The notes beneath the pieces were generated by a model. The model had not been told where the DNA came from. It was given only the letters and a program-made list of their open reading frames with translations, and did not search any database. From NCBI GenBank assembly GCA_963743825.1, contig CAVURC010000009.1:1-64000 (forward strand): a stretch of DNA of 64,000 nt. The letters run 5' to 3'. Position 1 is the stretch's first letter, and every line of letters begins with the position of its first letter. The DNA is from Sva-07 sp963743825. Its GTDB lineage: Bacteria; Actinomycetota; Acidimicrobiia; Acidimicrobiales; Ilumatobacteraceae. This document shows, piece after piece, positions 16,556 to 25,264 of the stretch. Made by a program: the position numbers and the translations under genes.

Positions 16556-17449
16556 ATGCTGAGACCCGGCATGCGCGATCTGTCCACCCTCCTGTCTCGC
16601 TGCACCTTCCCGCCTGCGGGCACCGCTGTCGTGTGCGGACTCTCCGGTGGCGCCGATTCCACGGCGCTGGTTGCCCTCGCGATCGAAGCAGGCTGTGCCG
16701 TCACCGCTGTCCACGTCGACCACGGCCTGCGTCCCAGCGCTCACCACGACGCCGACATCGCCGCCACGGCCGCCGCCCGCCTCGGAGCGGAATTCCGCGT
16801 GGAGCACGTCGAACTGAGCGACGGACCCAACCTCGAAGCGCGTGCACGCGCAGTGCGTCGCCGGGCACTCGGCCCCGATGCGCTCACCGGGCACACCGCC
16901 GACGACCAGGCCGAGACCGTCCTGCTGGCGCTGCTACGGGGCTCGGGCGCCACCGGCCTCGGTGCCATCGAGCCCGGACCGCAGCATCCCATTCTCGGCG
17001 TACGCCGTTCGGAGACCGAAGCGCTGTGTCGACTCCTCGAGCTCGAAGTCGCCGACGACCCGACGAACACCGACCCGCGCTTTCGACGCAATCGAATCCG
17101 CCACGAGGTCATCCCCCTGCTCGACGACATCGCCGAACGTGACGTGACGATGCTGCTGAACCGCACCGCATCGCTGTTGCGCGCCGACGATCAATTGCTC
17201 GACGACCTCGCTGCGAGCATCGACCCCACCGACGTCGATGCGCTGATCGGCGCGCCCGTGCCGTTGGCAGTTCGCGCCGTTCGTCGATGGCTCGCGCAGG
17301 ACGGCTATCCACCCGACGCGGCCGGCGTCGCTCGCGTGATGGCTGTGGCCCACGGAGAGTCGGCCGCGTGTGAGCTTGCAGGGGGTCTGCGAATCGAGCG
17401 GCGCCGCAACCGGCTGGTTCTTTTCCCGACCGGGACCGTCACCCGGTAG
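16556..17449 (+). CDS. tilS: tRNA(Ile)-lysidine synthase
   Basis: TilS converts the wobble C of tRNA-Ile(CAU) to lysidine so that it reads AUA. The ATP pyrophosphatase loop SGGADS is at residues 30-35, followed by VHVDHGLRPSAHHDA and GHTADDQAETVLLALLRGSGATGL, all TilS hallmarks, then RFRRNRIRHEVIPLL. The length of 297 is that of the short actinobacterial form without the extended C-terminal domain. ATG 16556 and ATG 16571 are both possible starts. It lies 11 bases after the small membrane protein gene. The usual partner hpt is not next to it. Confidence 0.92.
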   Translation: MLRPGMRDLSTLLSRCTFPPAGTAVVCGLSGGADSTALVALAIEAGCAVTAVHVDHGLRPSAHHDADIAATAAARLGAEFRVEHVELSDGPNLEARARAVRRRALGPDALTGHTADDQAETVLLALLRGSGATGLGAIEPGPQHPILGVRRSETEALCRLLELEVADDPTNTDPRFRRNRIRHEVIPLLDDIAERDVTMLLNRTASLLRADDQLLDDLAASIDPTDVDALIGAPVPLAVRAVRRWLAQDGYPPDAAGVARVMAVAHGESAACELAGGLRIERRRNRLVLFPTGTVTR

Positions 17450-17498
17450 CCTGACAACCCGTTATGACGTCCTGCGCCCGCCCGGAACCCACCCGCTG

Positions 17499-18005
17499 AT
17501 GCCCCCTCGGCTGCGTGGCAAGTGGGCGCTCGGGATCACCCCGCGTAACTTCACCTGGATCCTCAAGGACAAGCTCGCGATCTGTGAGCGCCCCGGTGGG
17601 GTCGGTGACAGCCATCGTCGGGTGCGACGCCAGGAGGAGATCATCTGGCTCCGTGAGAACGGCTTCGGCTGCGTACTGTCGATCATCGCTGCACCCCACA
17701 ATCTGCACAACTACGACGAACTGCAGTTGCCGTACCGGCACCGGCCGTTCAACAGCGAGCACACCGACCAGTACCTCAAGGCGCTGTACACCGAAATCCG
17801 AGACCTGCTGCGCCACGGCACCAAGGTGCTCGTGCACGGCGACGAGGTCGGCGACCGCATCCTCGGCATCATGGGTGGATACATCCGCTGGGCAGGCCTC
17901 ATCGAGGAGCCCACGCAAGCCATCCAGGTGACCGAGCGACTCGCGGGACGACCGCTCGATCCGTTCGCTCGCGAAATCATCCTGCGCGCGCACGACTTGC
18001 GCTGA
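17499..18005 (+). CDS. dual-specificity phosphatase-like protein with a missing catalytic cysteine
   Basis: This 168-residue protein has the fold order of small dual-specificity/tyrosine phosphatases: an N-terminal strand, RQEEIIWLRENGFGCVLSI, LPYRHRPF, then a phosphate-loop position reading VLVHGDEVGDR. The family motif is H-C-x5-R; here His 113 and the Arg are present but the Cys is Gly 114. Cys-dependent catalysis is therefore impossible, and the protein may be a phosphate-binding pseudoenzyme. GRPLDPFAREIILRAHDLR ends the chain. ATG 17499 is used because upstream codons overlap tilS. Fold assignment is moderately confident. Confidence 0.6.
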   Translation: MPPRLRGKWALGITPRNFTWILKDKLAICERPGGVGDSHRRVRRQEEIIWLRENGFGCVLSIIAAPHNLHNYDELQLPYRHRPFNSEHTDQYLKALYTEIRDLLRHGTKVLVHGDEVGDRILGIMGGYIRWAGLIEEPTQAIQVTERLAGRPLDPFAREIILRAHDLR

Positions 18006-18012
18006 AGATCCG

Positions 18013-18669
18013 TCAACGAATCGGCGGCGACACGCGACACGCCTTGGTGTCGATGAACAGCAGTGGCAACGGGTCGACTGCCACGTTGCCCGGCCTCACC
18101 TCGAAGTGCAGGTGGAAGTTCGTCTCGCCCGACGTGCCGCTGCTGCCGACGAAGCCGATGACGTCGCCGGCCTTCACGGTGGCACCTTCGACGAGGCCGT
18201 GAGGGTCCTCGGCGAGGTGGTAGTACTTGTAGGTCGTCTTCGTCGCGGCGTCGTAGAGGGTCCAACCCCACCCGGCGGTCCCCGTGTTCGTGTAGCGCTT
18301 GATCAGCGTGCCGCCGGCCACGGCGAACACCTCACGGCCGGCGCTTCCCATGATGTCGATCCCCTCGTGGAGGCGGGTGTCGAGGTCGCGTCCGTCGCCG
18401 AAGTTGTCGAGGACATAGCAGTCCGTGCCCGGGTCGACCGGAAACAGCAACTTCCCCGCCGGAACCGGAGGTTTGCGGAACATCAGCCGTTCCGCCGGCA
18501 CGAGGGCCTCTCCCGGTTCGCTCAGTGCCACCGGGCCGCCGACCTCCTGGGCCTGCGTGAACGATCCCGCGCCGGCGACGGCAAGGCTCACGATCGTCGC
18601 GACGACGAGCGAACACACCCGGGTTCGCGTCGACATCACCATGACGGAGGTATCGGCACTCCCAGCCAC
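18013..18669 (-). CDS. secreted M23 (LytM/peptidase) family metallopeptidase
   Basis: Members of this family cut peptidoglycan cross-bridges outside the membrane. A signal peptide is present (VCSLVVATIVSLAVAGAGS, with cleavage likely after FTQAQ). The LytM domain follows, with zinc ligands in HEGIDIMG (His, Asp) and the HLHFEV box (His-x-His), so both metal-binding motifs are intact and the domain is probably active. The chain has 218 residues from GTG 18669; ATG codons at 18642 and 18636 are alternatives closer to the signal peptide. It is convergent with the phosphatase-like gene, only 7 bases apart. One Cys pair (DCYVLDNF and ACRVSPP) might form a disulfide. Confidence 0.87.
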   Translation of the reverse strand: MAGSADTSVMVMSTRTRVCSLVVATIVSLAVAGAGSFTQAQEVGGPVALSEPGEALVPAERLMFRKPPVPAGKLLFPVDPGTDCYVLDNFGDGRDLDTRLHEGIDIMGSAGREVFAVAGGTLIKRYTNTGTAGWGWTLYDAATKTTYKYYHLAEDPHGLVEGATVKAGDVIGFVGSSGTSGETNFHLHFEVRPGNVAVDPLPLLFIDTKACRVSPPIR

Positions 18670-18704
18670 CGACTTGACCCCCGGGTCCGACTAGCGTTGA
18701 TCTC

Positions 18705-19676
18705 GTGGCCGGGCGTCGGGTGTTCATCAGTGGCGTCGGCGGAGAACTCGGCACCTTGGTGGCGAGTCTCCTCGAAGCCGAGGACTGGGTCGGTGCGCTG
18801 TCGGGCATCGATACCGATCCGCCCCGTCGGCGACTCAACCGTACGGTGTTCCACCGCATTCACCCCGACGAGCACGATCGAATCGTCGACACCGTCGTCG
18901 ACTTCAATCCACATGTCCTCGTCCACATCGGCGTCTGGGAGCCCGACGCCCGCGCCGCACCGAGCGAAGCGGTGACGCTCACCGACCAGGCAGCAACGTC
19001 GATCATCGGTGCAGCCGCGGAATGCCCGGCGCTCGAACACGTCGTGGTGCGCAGCGGTATCGAGATCTACGGTCGCGCACGAGGTGCGCTCACCCGCCCC
19101 AGCGAGTCTGCCCCGATCCAACCGACCAGCGAATGGGGCCGGACCGTCGCGGCGATCGAGCGCACGGCCGCCCAGGTCGGCGAACGAGTCGGGGTCAGCG
19201 TCGGCGCACTCCGACTGGCCCCCGTTCTCGGGCCCCACGTGCCGTCACCGCTCGGACGTCTACTGCGGATGCCGGCCGTTCCGTTCAGCGTCCTCGCCGA
19301 CCCACCGTTCGCCGTCATCGAAGACCGCGACGCCGCCCGGGCATTCGTCGTGGCGGCACGGATCGGACTCTCGGAGCCGGTGAATGTCGTCGCGCCCGGC
19401 GCGATCACCGCGCTGCAGGCCGCACGCCGCGGCCGGCGGATCCCGATCCCGTTGATCGGGCCCGACTGGCGGATCGCTCGCACGTTGAGCTACCTGGCCG
19501 GCGCACCGATCCCCGACCACGTCTCCGAGGCGCTCCACCGCGGGCGGCTCGCCGACAACACACGCATGCGGACGCTGCTCGGTTTCGAGGCCGAGACCTC
19601 GACGACCGAGGTCATCGATCGGCTGTATCACTGGCCGAGCATCATTCGTCAACCCGCACGAGTCCAGGTGGCCTGA
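18705..19676 (+). CDS. extended SDR / NAD-dependent epimerase-dehydratase-like protein
   Basis: This 323-residue protein has an N-terminal Rossmann fold with GVGGELG (residues 10-16, GxxGxxG). It continues like the atypical extended SDRs of actinobacteria: VLVHIGVWEPD, then VVVRSGIEIYGRARG, where the usual YxxxK catalytic pair is not clear. LAPVLGPHVPSPLGRLL and FAVIEDRDAARAF follow. The nucleotide-sugar or lipid substrate is unknown. It is the first of four coupled genes: its stop overlaps the next ATG (TGATG, 19674-19678). GTG 18705 is divergent from the M23 peptidase gene, 35 bases apart. Confidence 0.78.
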   Translation: MAGRRVFISGVGGELGTLVASLLEAEDWVGALSGIDTDPPRRRLNRTVFHRIHPDEHDRIVDTVVDFNPHVLVHIGVWEPDARAAPSEAVTLTDQAATSIIGAAAECPALEHVVVRSGIEIYGRARGALTRPSESAPIQPTSEWGRTVAAIERTAAQVGERVGVSVGALRLAPVLGPHVPSPLGRLLRMPAVPFSVLADPPFAVIEDRDAARAFVVAARIGLSEPVNVVAPGAITALQAARRGRRIPIPLIGPDWRIARTLSYLAGAPIPDHVSEALHRGRLADNTRMRTLLGFEAETSTTEVIDRLYHWPSIIRQPARVQVA

Positions 19677-20342
19677 TGGTACGAGCACCCGTGATCAGCC
19701 TGAGAGTCGGCGACGTTCCCGCCGGCATGGTCGACGACTGGGGCCGTGACCCCGCCCTCGTGGCCACCGTGATACGCCTGGCCAATGTGCGATGGGACGT
19801 GTCGGTCGGCGGCAGCCAGTATCTCCCCCGGCGCAAGGGCGCCCTCATCGTGGTCAACGCGCGGCGGTTCGCGTTGTCACCGATCTACGCCGCGCTCGCG
19901 CTCGAGCGAGACGCTCCATCAACCCGTTCGTTTCGTCGGACGTCCCGACACCGCGCCGGTCGGCGCGTTCAGCCGACGCATCGGGGGCCTGCTCGACCAC
20001 CCCGACGAAGTCGCAGGTGCCCTGGCGGGGGGCCAGCTCGTTGTCATGGGGGCCGAACACGGGGCGATCGGTCGCGTCGATCACACCCTGGTCGGAGCGG
20101 CATTGTCGGTGGGCGTGTCGGTGTACCCCGCCGCCACGTCGAGCAGCCCACTCCGGCGTGGGGCGAGGCTCGAGATCGGGCCGGCATCGAAATCGTCACG
20201 AAAGCGGCGCGGCCCGCTGTCAGAGCTCGAACTCGCCGATCAGGTGCGCGTCGACATCGCCATGCTGCTCGACGAACTGGGTGAGCTGCACACCGGAACG
20301 CCCCTCGACTGGCTCCCACTGTCAGGGCTCGGAGGCGCCTGA
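19676..20342 (+). CDS. lysophospholipid-acyltransferase-like protein, frameshifted
   Basis: The sequence reads as a PlsC-like acyltransferase of the divergent actinobacterial type. It begins MVRAPVISLRVGDVPAGMVDDWGRDP, then QYLPRRKGALIVVNARRFALSPIYAALALERDA. Near 19915 the frame must change to continue RFVGRPDTAPVGAFSRRIGGLLDHPDEV and the rest. The motif that should be NHxxxxD reads NARRFALS, so the catalytic His is missing even after correction and the enzyme may be inactive or use other residues. About 222 residues after correction. It is coupled to both neighbours by start/stop overlaps. The family call is tentative. Confidence 0.55.
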
Positions 20343-21214
20343 TGTCGTACATTCGCAGCTCGGACGGCACGCGCATCCACTACCAGGTCACCGGTCGTCC
20401 GGGAGCGCCGCCCATCCTGTTCATCCAGGGGCTCGGCGCCGACAAGAACGGGTGGAATCTGCAACGACTGGCCACCGCACCGTGGTACCGAGCCGTGGCG
20501 TTGGACAACCGGGGCGCGGGGCGCAGCGACAAGCCTCACGGCACCTACGACCTCGAGCAGATGGCCGACGACGCGGTCGCCGTGCTCGACCACGCTGGAG
20601 TCGAGACCGCCCACGTGGTCGGTGCATCGATGGGTGGAGCGATCAGCCAGATCGTCGCCGTGAAGTACCCCGAACGAACTCGATCACTGACGCTGGCGTG
20701 CACGGCCGGCCGCAATCACCCGTGGCGCGAGGAACTCCTCACGACCTGGCGCGACGCGGCATTGGAACGCGGCATCGGTTCGATGGGCCACGAGGCGGCT
20801 CGCTGGGTGATCGGCCCCCGTTCGTTCCGCCGGCTCCTGCCCGCCATCGGTTGGCTCGGGCCGCTCGCCCCCGTGCGCCCGGCCCATGCGTTCGCCGCTC
20901 AGTGCGACGCCATCCTCGCCGCCGGCGAACTCCACCAGGACCTGATCGACCGACTCCCCGACATCACCGTGCCGACACTCGTCATGGTCGGCAACCAGGA
21001 CATCCTCACACCCCGAGGCGACAGCGAGGACCTGGCCGACACCATCCCGACCGCCGAGCTGGTCGTCATCAGCGGCGCGGCCCACGGGTTCATGGTCGAG
21101 CACGCCTCCACGTTCAACCGCGTGTTGTTGGAGTTCCTCGGCCGAGCCGAGCGGGCCCACCAGGCCAGCGTCAGCGAGCAGGCCCGGCTCGACGACGCAC
21201 TCGCCGCCAGCTGA
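20342..21214 (+). CDS. alpha/beta hydrolase
   Basis: This 290-residue soluble hydrolase has a full triad: the nucleophile Ser in VGASMGG, an Asp in VGNQDILTP and a His in SGAAHGFMVEH. RAVALDNRGAGRSDKP is the strand and turn typical of the 3-oxoadipate enol-lactonase/haloperoxidase-like group; lipid or lactone substrates are equally possible. The start overlaps the previous stop by one base (20342), and its own stop overlaps the oxidoreductase ATG. The conserved company of an acyltransferase-like gene suggests a lipid substrate, by inference. Confidence 0.82.
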   Translation: MSYIRSSDGTRIHYQVTGRPGAPPILFIQGLGADKNGWNLQRLATAPWYRAVALDNRGAGRSDKPHGTYDLEQMADDAVAVLDHAGVETAHVVGASMGGAISQIVAVKYPERTRSLTLACTAGRNHPWREELLTTWRDAALERGIGSMGHEAARWVIGPRSFRRLLPAIGWLGPLAPVRPAHAFAAQCDAILAAGELHQDLIDRLPDITVPTLVMVGNQDILTPRGDSEDLADTIPTAELVVISGAAHGFMVEHASTFNRVLLEFLGRAERAHQASVSEQARLDDALAAS

Positions 21215-22149
21215 TGCGGGTGGTGATCGTCGGGGCCGGCATCAGCGGCCTCGTCGCGGCGAACGAACTCCGGGCCGCCGGCGCCGACGTCGCTGTCGTC
21301 GACAAGGGCCGCTCACCCGGCGGCCGCCTCGCCACCCGGCGCATCGGTGCTGCCACGCTCGACCACGGGGCCCAGTTCTTCACGGTGCGAACGCCGGCCT
21401 TCCAGCGTCGCGTCGATGCCTGGATCGAGCGGGGCCTGGTCACGGTGTGGTCGCACGGGTTCGGCTCCACCGACGCACACCCGCGCTACGTCGCACCCGC
21501 CGGGATGAATTCACTCGCGAAGGACCTCGCGGTCGGCCTCGACGTGTCGTGTTCGACGATGGCCTTCGCCGTCCGCCCGACAGGCTCGCAGTGGCAGGTC
21601 GTCATCGACGACGGGTCGGTTCGCGTCGCCGACCGGGTCGTGGTGACCACACCGCTCCCCCAGGCGTTCGCGCTGCTCGCCGACGCGGCCATCGAACTCG
21701 ACGATCGATTGATGCGCACCGAGTACGACCGCACGATCGCCCTGCTTGCAACACTCGACCGACCGCCGCGGATCGAGGCGCCCGGAGGTGTCCAGGGGCC
21801 GAGCGATCACGTCGCCTTCGTCGCCGACAATGTCGCCAAGGGCGTCAGCGCCACCCCCGCGATCACGCTGCACGCCTCGGCGGCGTGGAGCGAGACGCAC
21901 TGGGAGCGCCACACCGCCGAGGTGTTGGCCTCGCTGGTCGACCTCGCCGGTCCATGGCTCGGCGACGCGGCAATCGTCGAGGCGCACGTGAAGAAGTGGC
22001 GCTTCGCCACGCCGCGAACCCCGTGGCCCGATCCGTGCTGGGTGTCGGCCGACGGCGCCATCGTCCTTGCCGGTGACGCCTTCGACGGACCGCGAGTCGA
22101 AGCTGCCCACAATTCAGGGCTCGCTGCTGCGCACACGCTGCTGCGGTAG
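21214..22149 (+). CDS. FAD-dependent amine-oxidase-like oxidoreductase (RenL type)
   Basis: This 311-residue flavoprotein has the N-terminal FAD-binding GAGISG (residues 7-12) in VVIVGAGISGLVAANEL, then RSPGGRLATRR and LDHGAQFFTVR. This RGGR-like and GAQ-containing pattern is that of the renalase-like amine oxidase family. A second FAD contact near the end is VLAGDAFDGPRVEAAHNSGLAAA. Its physiological substrate is unknown. It is the last of the coupled set starting at 18705 and is convergent with the gene ending at about 22163. Confidence 0.82.
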   Translation: MRVVIVGAGISGLVAANELRAAGADVAVVDKGRSPGGRLATRRIGAATLDHGAQFFTVRTPAFQRRVDAWIERGLVTVWSHGFGSTDAHPRYVAPAGMNSLAKDLAVGLDVSCSTMAFAVRPTGSQWQVVIDDGSVRVADRVVVTTPLPQAFALLADAAIELDDRLMRTEYDRTIALLATLDRPPRIEAPGGVQGPSDHVAFVADNVAKGVSATPAITLHASAAWSETHWERHTAEVLASLVDLAGPWLGDAAIVEAHVKKWRFATPRTPWPDPCWVSADGAIVLAGDAFDGPRVEAAHNSGLAAAHTLLR

Positions 22150-22162
22150 CCGGGAACGGCGG

Positions 22163-22770
22163 TCAGCGAGCAACAGCTTCGCCGCAGCGCACCCCGACGA
22201 CCTGTCGAGCTTTCGAGGTCGACGATCGTCACGCTGTCGGGACCGAACCGCGCGCAGGAAGTCGGAGAACGTGGGGATGTCCTCACCCTCGCAGTCACGC
22301 TCGATCACCGGCGCGTACGGAATCCTCCAGCCGTTCTCGAACACTGCCTCGCCCTCGTCGAGGTCGATGATGGGCGGGAGTTCGACGGTGCCACGCGGCG
22401 CCGCGGGCAGAATCGAGAACCACACCACGGCGTCGCCGAGCGTGTCGGCCAACAGCACACACTGATTGTCCTCGCCGAGTTCGTCACAGGCGATCTCGCC
22501 GAGCGTGCCCGGAGCGATCCGTACGACGCGGTCGCCGGTGAGGTTGACGGCGATGTCGCCGGTGGTCACGCCGGTCGGGGCGATCAGGAAGTCGGTCGAC
22601 TCGTCGACCGACACGATTGGTTGGAACACGTCGATACGTCGTTCGATCGGCGCCGGGTCGATCACGGATTCGATCGGATCGTCGGTCACCAACAGCGCTC
22701 GGGCCAGCAACGCCAACGCCCCGAGTGCGGCGATCGCCGCAACGAAGCGCCAACTGAACAACTGCCTCAC
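22163..22770 (-). CDS. membrane-anchored protein of unknown function (C-terminus needs two frame corrections)
   Basis: The N-terminus is a single membrane anchor (FVAAIAALGALALLARALLV), followed by an extracytoplasmic domain of about 170 residues with ESVIDPAPIERRIDVFQPIVSVD, two Cys (ACDEL, QCVLL) and a third (DCEGEDIPTFSDF). As written the frame runs on to 22114 and overlaps the convergent oxidoreductase gene by 36 bases. Changing frame near 22255 and 22196 gives FGPDSVTIVDLESST, VGVRCGEAVAR and a stop at 22163-22165, which removes the overlap and restores a Cys partner. I take that as the true end. It overlaps hemL by 4 bases (ATGA) and so is probably co-transcribed with it. No family recognised. 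Confidence 0.6.
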
Positions 22771-24152
22771 GGCGCCGATGCCACCTGGCCCGACTCCGGT
22801 GCAGCGGCCACGACCGCCGACGCAGCACGGTATGCCGCAGCCGCAATGGCTGCGAGTACCTCATCGGAGTGCCCGAGGCCGACGAAGATCGCTTCGTATG
22901 CCCCGGGTGCCATGGCAACTCCCTCGGCGAGCATCGCCTGGAAGAACGCTGCATAGCCGCGCTCGTCGGTTCGTTTCGCGTCGTCGAAGTTCCGCACCGT
23001 GCCGGCGTCGTTGCCGCACACGATCCCGACAAGCGTCCCGACGACGGGAAACGACGCCACGAATCCAGCGGCCGAACACGCATCGCGCAACGTCGCCGAC
23101 AGGTGCCGAGCCCGCGCCATCAGCTCGATGTACACCTCGGGTGTGAGCAGATCGAGCGCAGCGAGGCCGGCGGCCGTTGCGATCGGATTGCCCGCCAGCG
23201 TTCCCGCATGGAACACCGGCCCGAGCGGCGACAGGTGCTCCATCACGTCGGCCCGACCGCCGACGGCGCCGATCGGGAGCCCGCCGCCGATGACCTTGCC
23301 GAAACACGTCAGGTCGGGTCGGACGTCGTACTTGGCCTGAGCGCCACCGGTACCGACACGGAACCCGGTGATCACCTCGTCGAAGATGAGCAGCGCGCCG
23401 ACACGATCGCACTCGGCTCGCAGACCGGCAAGGAATCCGGGCACCGGCTCGACGACACCCATGTTCGCCGCAATCGGCTCGACGATCACCGCGGCGACGC
23501 GGTCGTCGAGTTCGGGTACGACGTTGTACGGGGCGACGATCGTGGAGGCCACCGCACCCGCCGGAACCCCCGCGGTGCCGGGCAGACCGAGCGTGGCGAC
23601 ACCGCTGCCTCCGGCGACGAGGAGTGCGTCGGTGGCTCCGTGGAAGTTCCCGGCGAAGGTCACGATCACGTCGCGACCTGTCGCCCCGCGCGCCAGGCGA
23701 ATCGCAGTACTCGTGGCCTCGGTGCCCGAGTTCATCAACCGCACACGCTCGCAACTCGCCACCCGCTCACCGATGGCCTCGGCGAGCTTCATCTCACGTG
23801 GCGTCGGTGCGCCGTACGACGTCCCGTCACCGACTGCGGAGCGAACAGCCTGGGTGATCGCCGGATGGGCGTGGCCGAGGATGACTGCGCCGTAGCTCTG
23901 GACGAGATCGAAGTAGGTGGTGCCCTCGACATCGGTGATCGTTGCGCCTTCGGCACGGGCCACGACGTAGGGCTCGCCTCCGACCGCCTTGAACGCTCGG
24001 ATCGACGAGTTCACCCCACCGGGGATCGCCCGCCGGGATCGCTCGAACAGGACATGGTTCGACGGCACCCCGGCGCCGGTGCAGACGGTGGGTGTGCAAC
24101 CTGCCGCGACACAGGCGACGGGATCGCAGTAGGTGATCGCGGAGTCGGTCAT
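22767..24152 (-). CDS. hemL: glutamate-1-semialdehyde 2,1-aminomutase
   Basis: HemL makes 5-aminolevulinate in the C5 route of tetrapyrrole synthesis. It is a PLP enzyme with the Schiff-base Lys in CFGKVIGGGLPIGA and the fold-type I Asp in LLIFDEVITGFR. SGTEATSTAIRLAR binds the phosphate, and HAGTLAGNP is near the C-terminus. ATG 24152 is preferred to the far upstream in-frame start, because it lies inside a 4-base overlap with the hemB stop (24149-24152). An unusual N-terminal extension of about 25 residues with four Cys (CDPVACVAAGCTPTVC) precedes the conserved start. It is possibly metal-binding or redox-active and worth noting. Confidence 0.92.
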   Translation of the reverse strand: MTDSAITYCDPVACVAAGCTPTVCTGAGVPSNHVLFERSRRAIPGGVNSSIRAFKAVGGEPYVVARAEGATITDVEGTTYFDLVQSYGAVILGHAHPAITQAVRSAVGDGTSYGAPTPREMKLAEAIGERVASCERVRLMNSGTEATSTAIRLARGATGRDVIVTFAGNFHGATDALLVAGGSGVATLGLPGTAGVPAGAVASTIVAPYNVVPELDDRVAAVIVEPIAANMGVVEPVPGFLAGLRAECDRVGALLIFDEVITGFRVGTGGAQAKYDVRPDLTCFGKVIGGGLPIGAVGGRADVMEHLSPLGPVFHAGTLAGNPIATAAGLAALDLLTPEVYIELMARARHLSATLRDACSAAGFVASFPVVGTLVGIVCGNDAGTVRNFDDAKRTDERGYAAFFQAMLAEGVAMAPGAYEAIFVGLGHSDEVLAAIAAAAYRAASAVVAAAPESGQVASAP

Positions 24153-25162
24153 GGAACGAGTTCTCCTGATGCCACCGCTTCGGCGAACCAGCGGGTGAAG
24201 TAGGTGAGCACGATGTCGGCGCCGGCACGCTTGATGGCGCTCAGATGCTCCAGCGCGACGGCGTCGCGATCGATCCAACCGCGATCGGCTGCGGCGTGGA
24301 TCATCGCGTACTCGCCACTCACGTGATACGCCGCGATCGGAACGTCGACACGGCTCGCTGCCGCCGCAATGACGTCGAGGTACGCCAGCGCCGGCTTCAC
24401 CATCACGATGTCGGCCCCCTCGGCGAGATCGAGGTCGATCTCGCGCTGCGCCTCTCGCGCATTGCGCCAGTCCTGCTGGTAGCCCTTGCGGTCGCCACCA
24501 CCGACGATCGACACGCCGACGGCATCACGGAACGGGCCGTAGAGGGCGCTCGCATACTTCGCCGAATACGCCATGATCGCCACATCGACGAAGCCGGCGC
24601 CGTCGAGCGCTGCTCGGATCGCTGCAACCTGGCCGTCCATCATGCCACTCGGTGCCACGACCTGTGCGCCGGCGGTCGCCTGTGCCACCGCGGCGCGAGC
24701 GTAGATCTCGAGCGTCGCATCGTTGTCGACGACACCTCGGTCGTCGAGTACCCCGCAATGCCCGTGGTCGGTGTACTCGTCGACACACAAGTCGGCCATC
24801 ACGACGATGTCGTCGCCGAGGTCGCCGCGCAGGTCGTCCAGTGCGAGTTGCACGATGCCATCGGGGTCGAATGCCCCGCTGCCGACGGCGTCCTTGTGCT
24901 CCGGCACGCCGAAGAGGATGACGCTGCGCACACCGAGGCCGGCGAGGGTGGCAACCTCTGCCCGAAGCGAGTCGCGGGTGTGTTGCACCACACCCGGCAG
25001 CGACTCGATCGGCTGTGGTTCGTCGATGCCTTCACGCACGAACAACGGCGCCACCAGGTCGTCGACGCGGAGGTGATGCCGAGCGACCAGGTCGCGCATC
25101 GCCGGCGACCGACGGAGGCGACGTGGTCGGGACGACGGAGTCGGCAGCAGCTCGGACGGCAC
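24149..25162 (-). CDS. hemB: porphobilinogen synthase (delta-aminolevulinate dehydratase)
   Basis: HemB joins two 5-aminolevulinate molecules. The 337-residue chain has the active-site Lys pair in MAYSAKYASALYGPF and MVKPALAYLD, and the metal region DLCVDEYTDHGHCG, the actinobacterial variant with Cys-Asp-Cys in place of the three-Cys zinc site. LSAIKRAGADIVLTYF ends the barrel. It is the first gene of hemB-hemL and overlaps hemL by 4 bases. Its start at 25162 is divergent from the gene at 25265; the gap of about 100 bases contains a tandem repeat. Confidence 0.93.
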   Translation of the reverse strand: MPSELLPTPSSRPRRLRRSPAMRDLVARHHLRVDDLVAPLFVREGIDEPQPIESLPGVVQHTRDSLRAEVATLAGLGVRSVILFGVPEHKDAVGSGAFDPDGIVQLALDDLRGDLGDDIVVMADLCVDEYTDHGHCGVLDDRGVVDNDATLEIYARAAVAQATAGAQVVAPSGMMDGQVAAIRAALDGAGFVDVAIMAYSAKYASALYGPFRDAVGVSIVGGGDRKGYQQDWRNAREAQREIDLDLAEGADIVMVKPALAYLDVIAAAASRVDVPIAAYHVSGEYAMIHAAADRGWIDRDAVALEHLSAIKRAGADIVLTYFTRWFAEAVASGELVP

Positions 25163-25196
25163 GCCCCGAGCCTAACGGTGGGGTCGGTACCCCATG

Positions 25197-25245
25197 CTGG
25201 CGGGCCGGCTGGCGGGACAGGTGGCGGGCTGGATGGCGGGCTGGG
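25197..25245. repeat. four tandem copies of a GC-rich 12-13-mer in the hemB divergent promoter region
   Basis: The units are CTGGCGGGCCGG, CTGGCGGGACAGG, TGGCGGGCTGGA and TGGCGGGCTGGG. All share a GGCGGG core at a 12-13 base period, that is, on one face of the helix after each turn or so. The array lies 35 bases upstream of hemB and 20 bases upstream of GTG 25265, so it could bind a regulator of either gene. Confidence 0.6.
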
Positions 25246-25264
25246 TCGTCGACCAGCCGGTAGC

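Noticed and set aside
19792..21213. A longer start for the FAD oxidoreductase far upstream
   Set aside because: It would run through the acyltransferase and hydrolase genes. ATG 21214 directly precedes the FAD-binding strand and overlaps the preceding stop.
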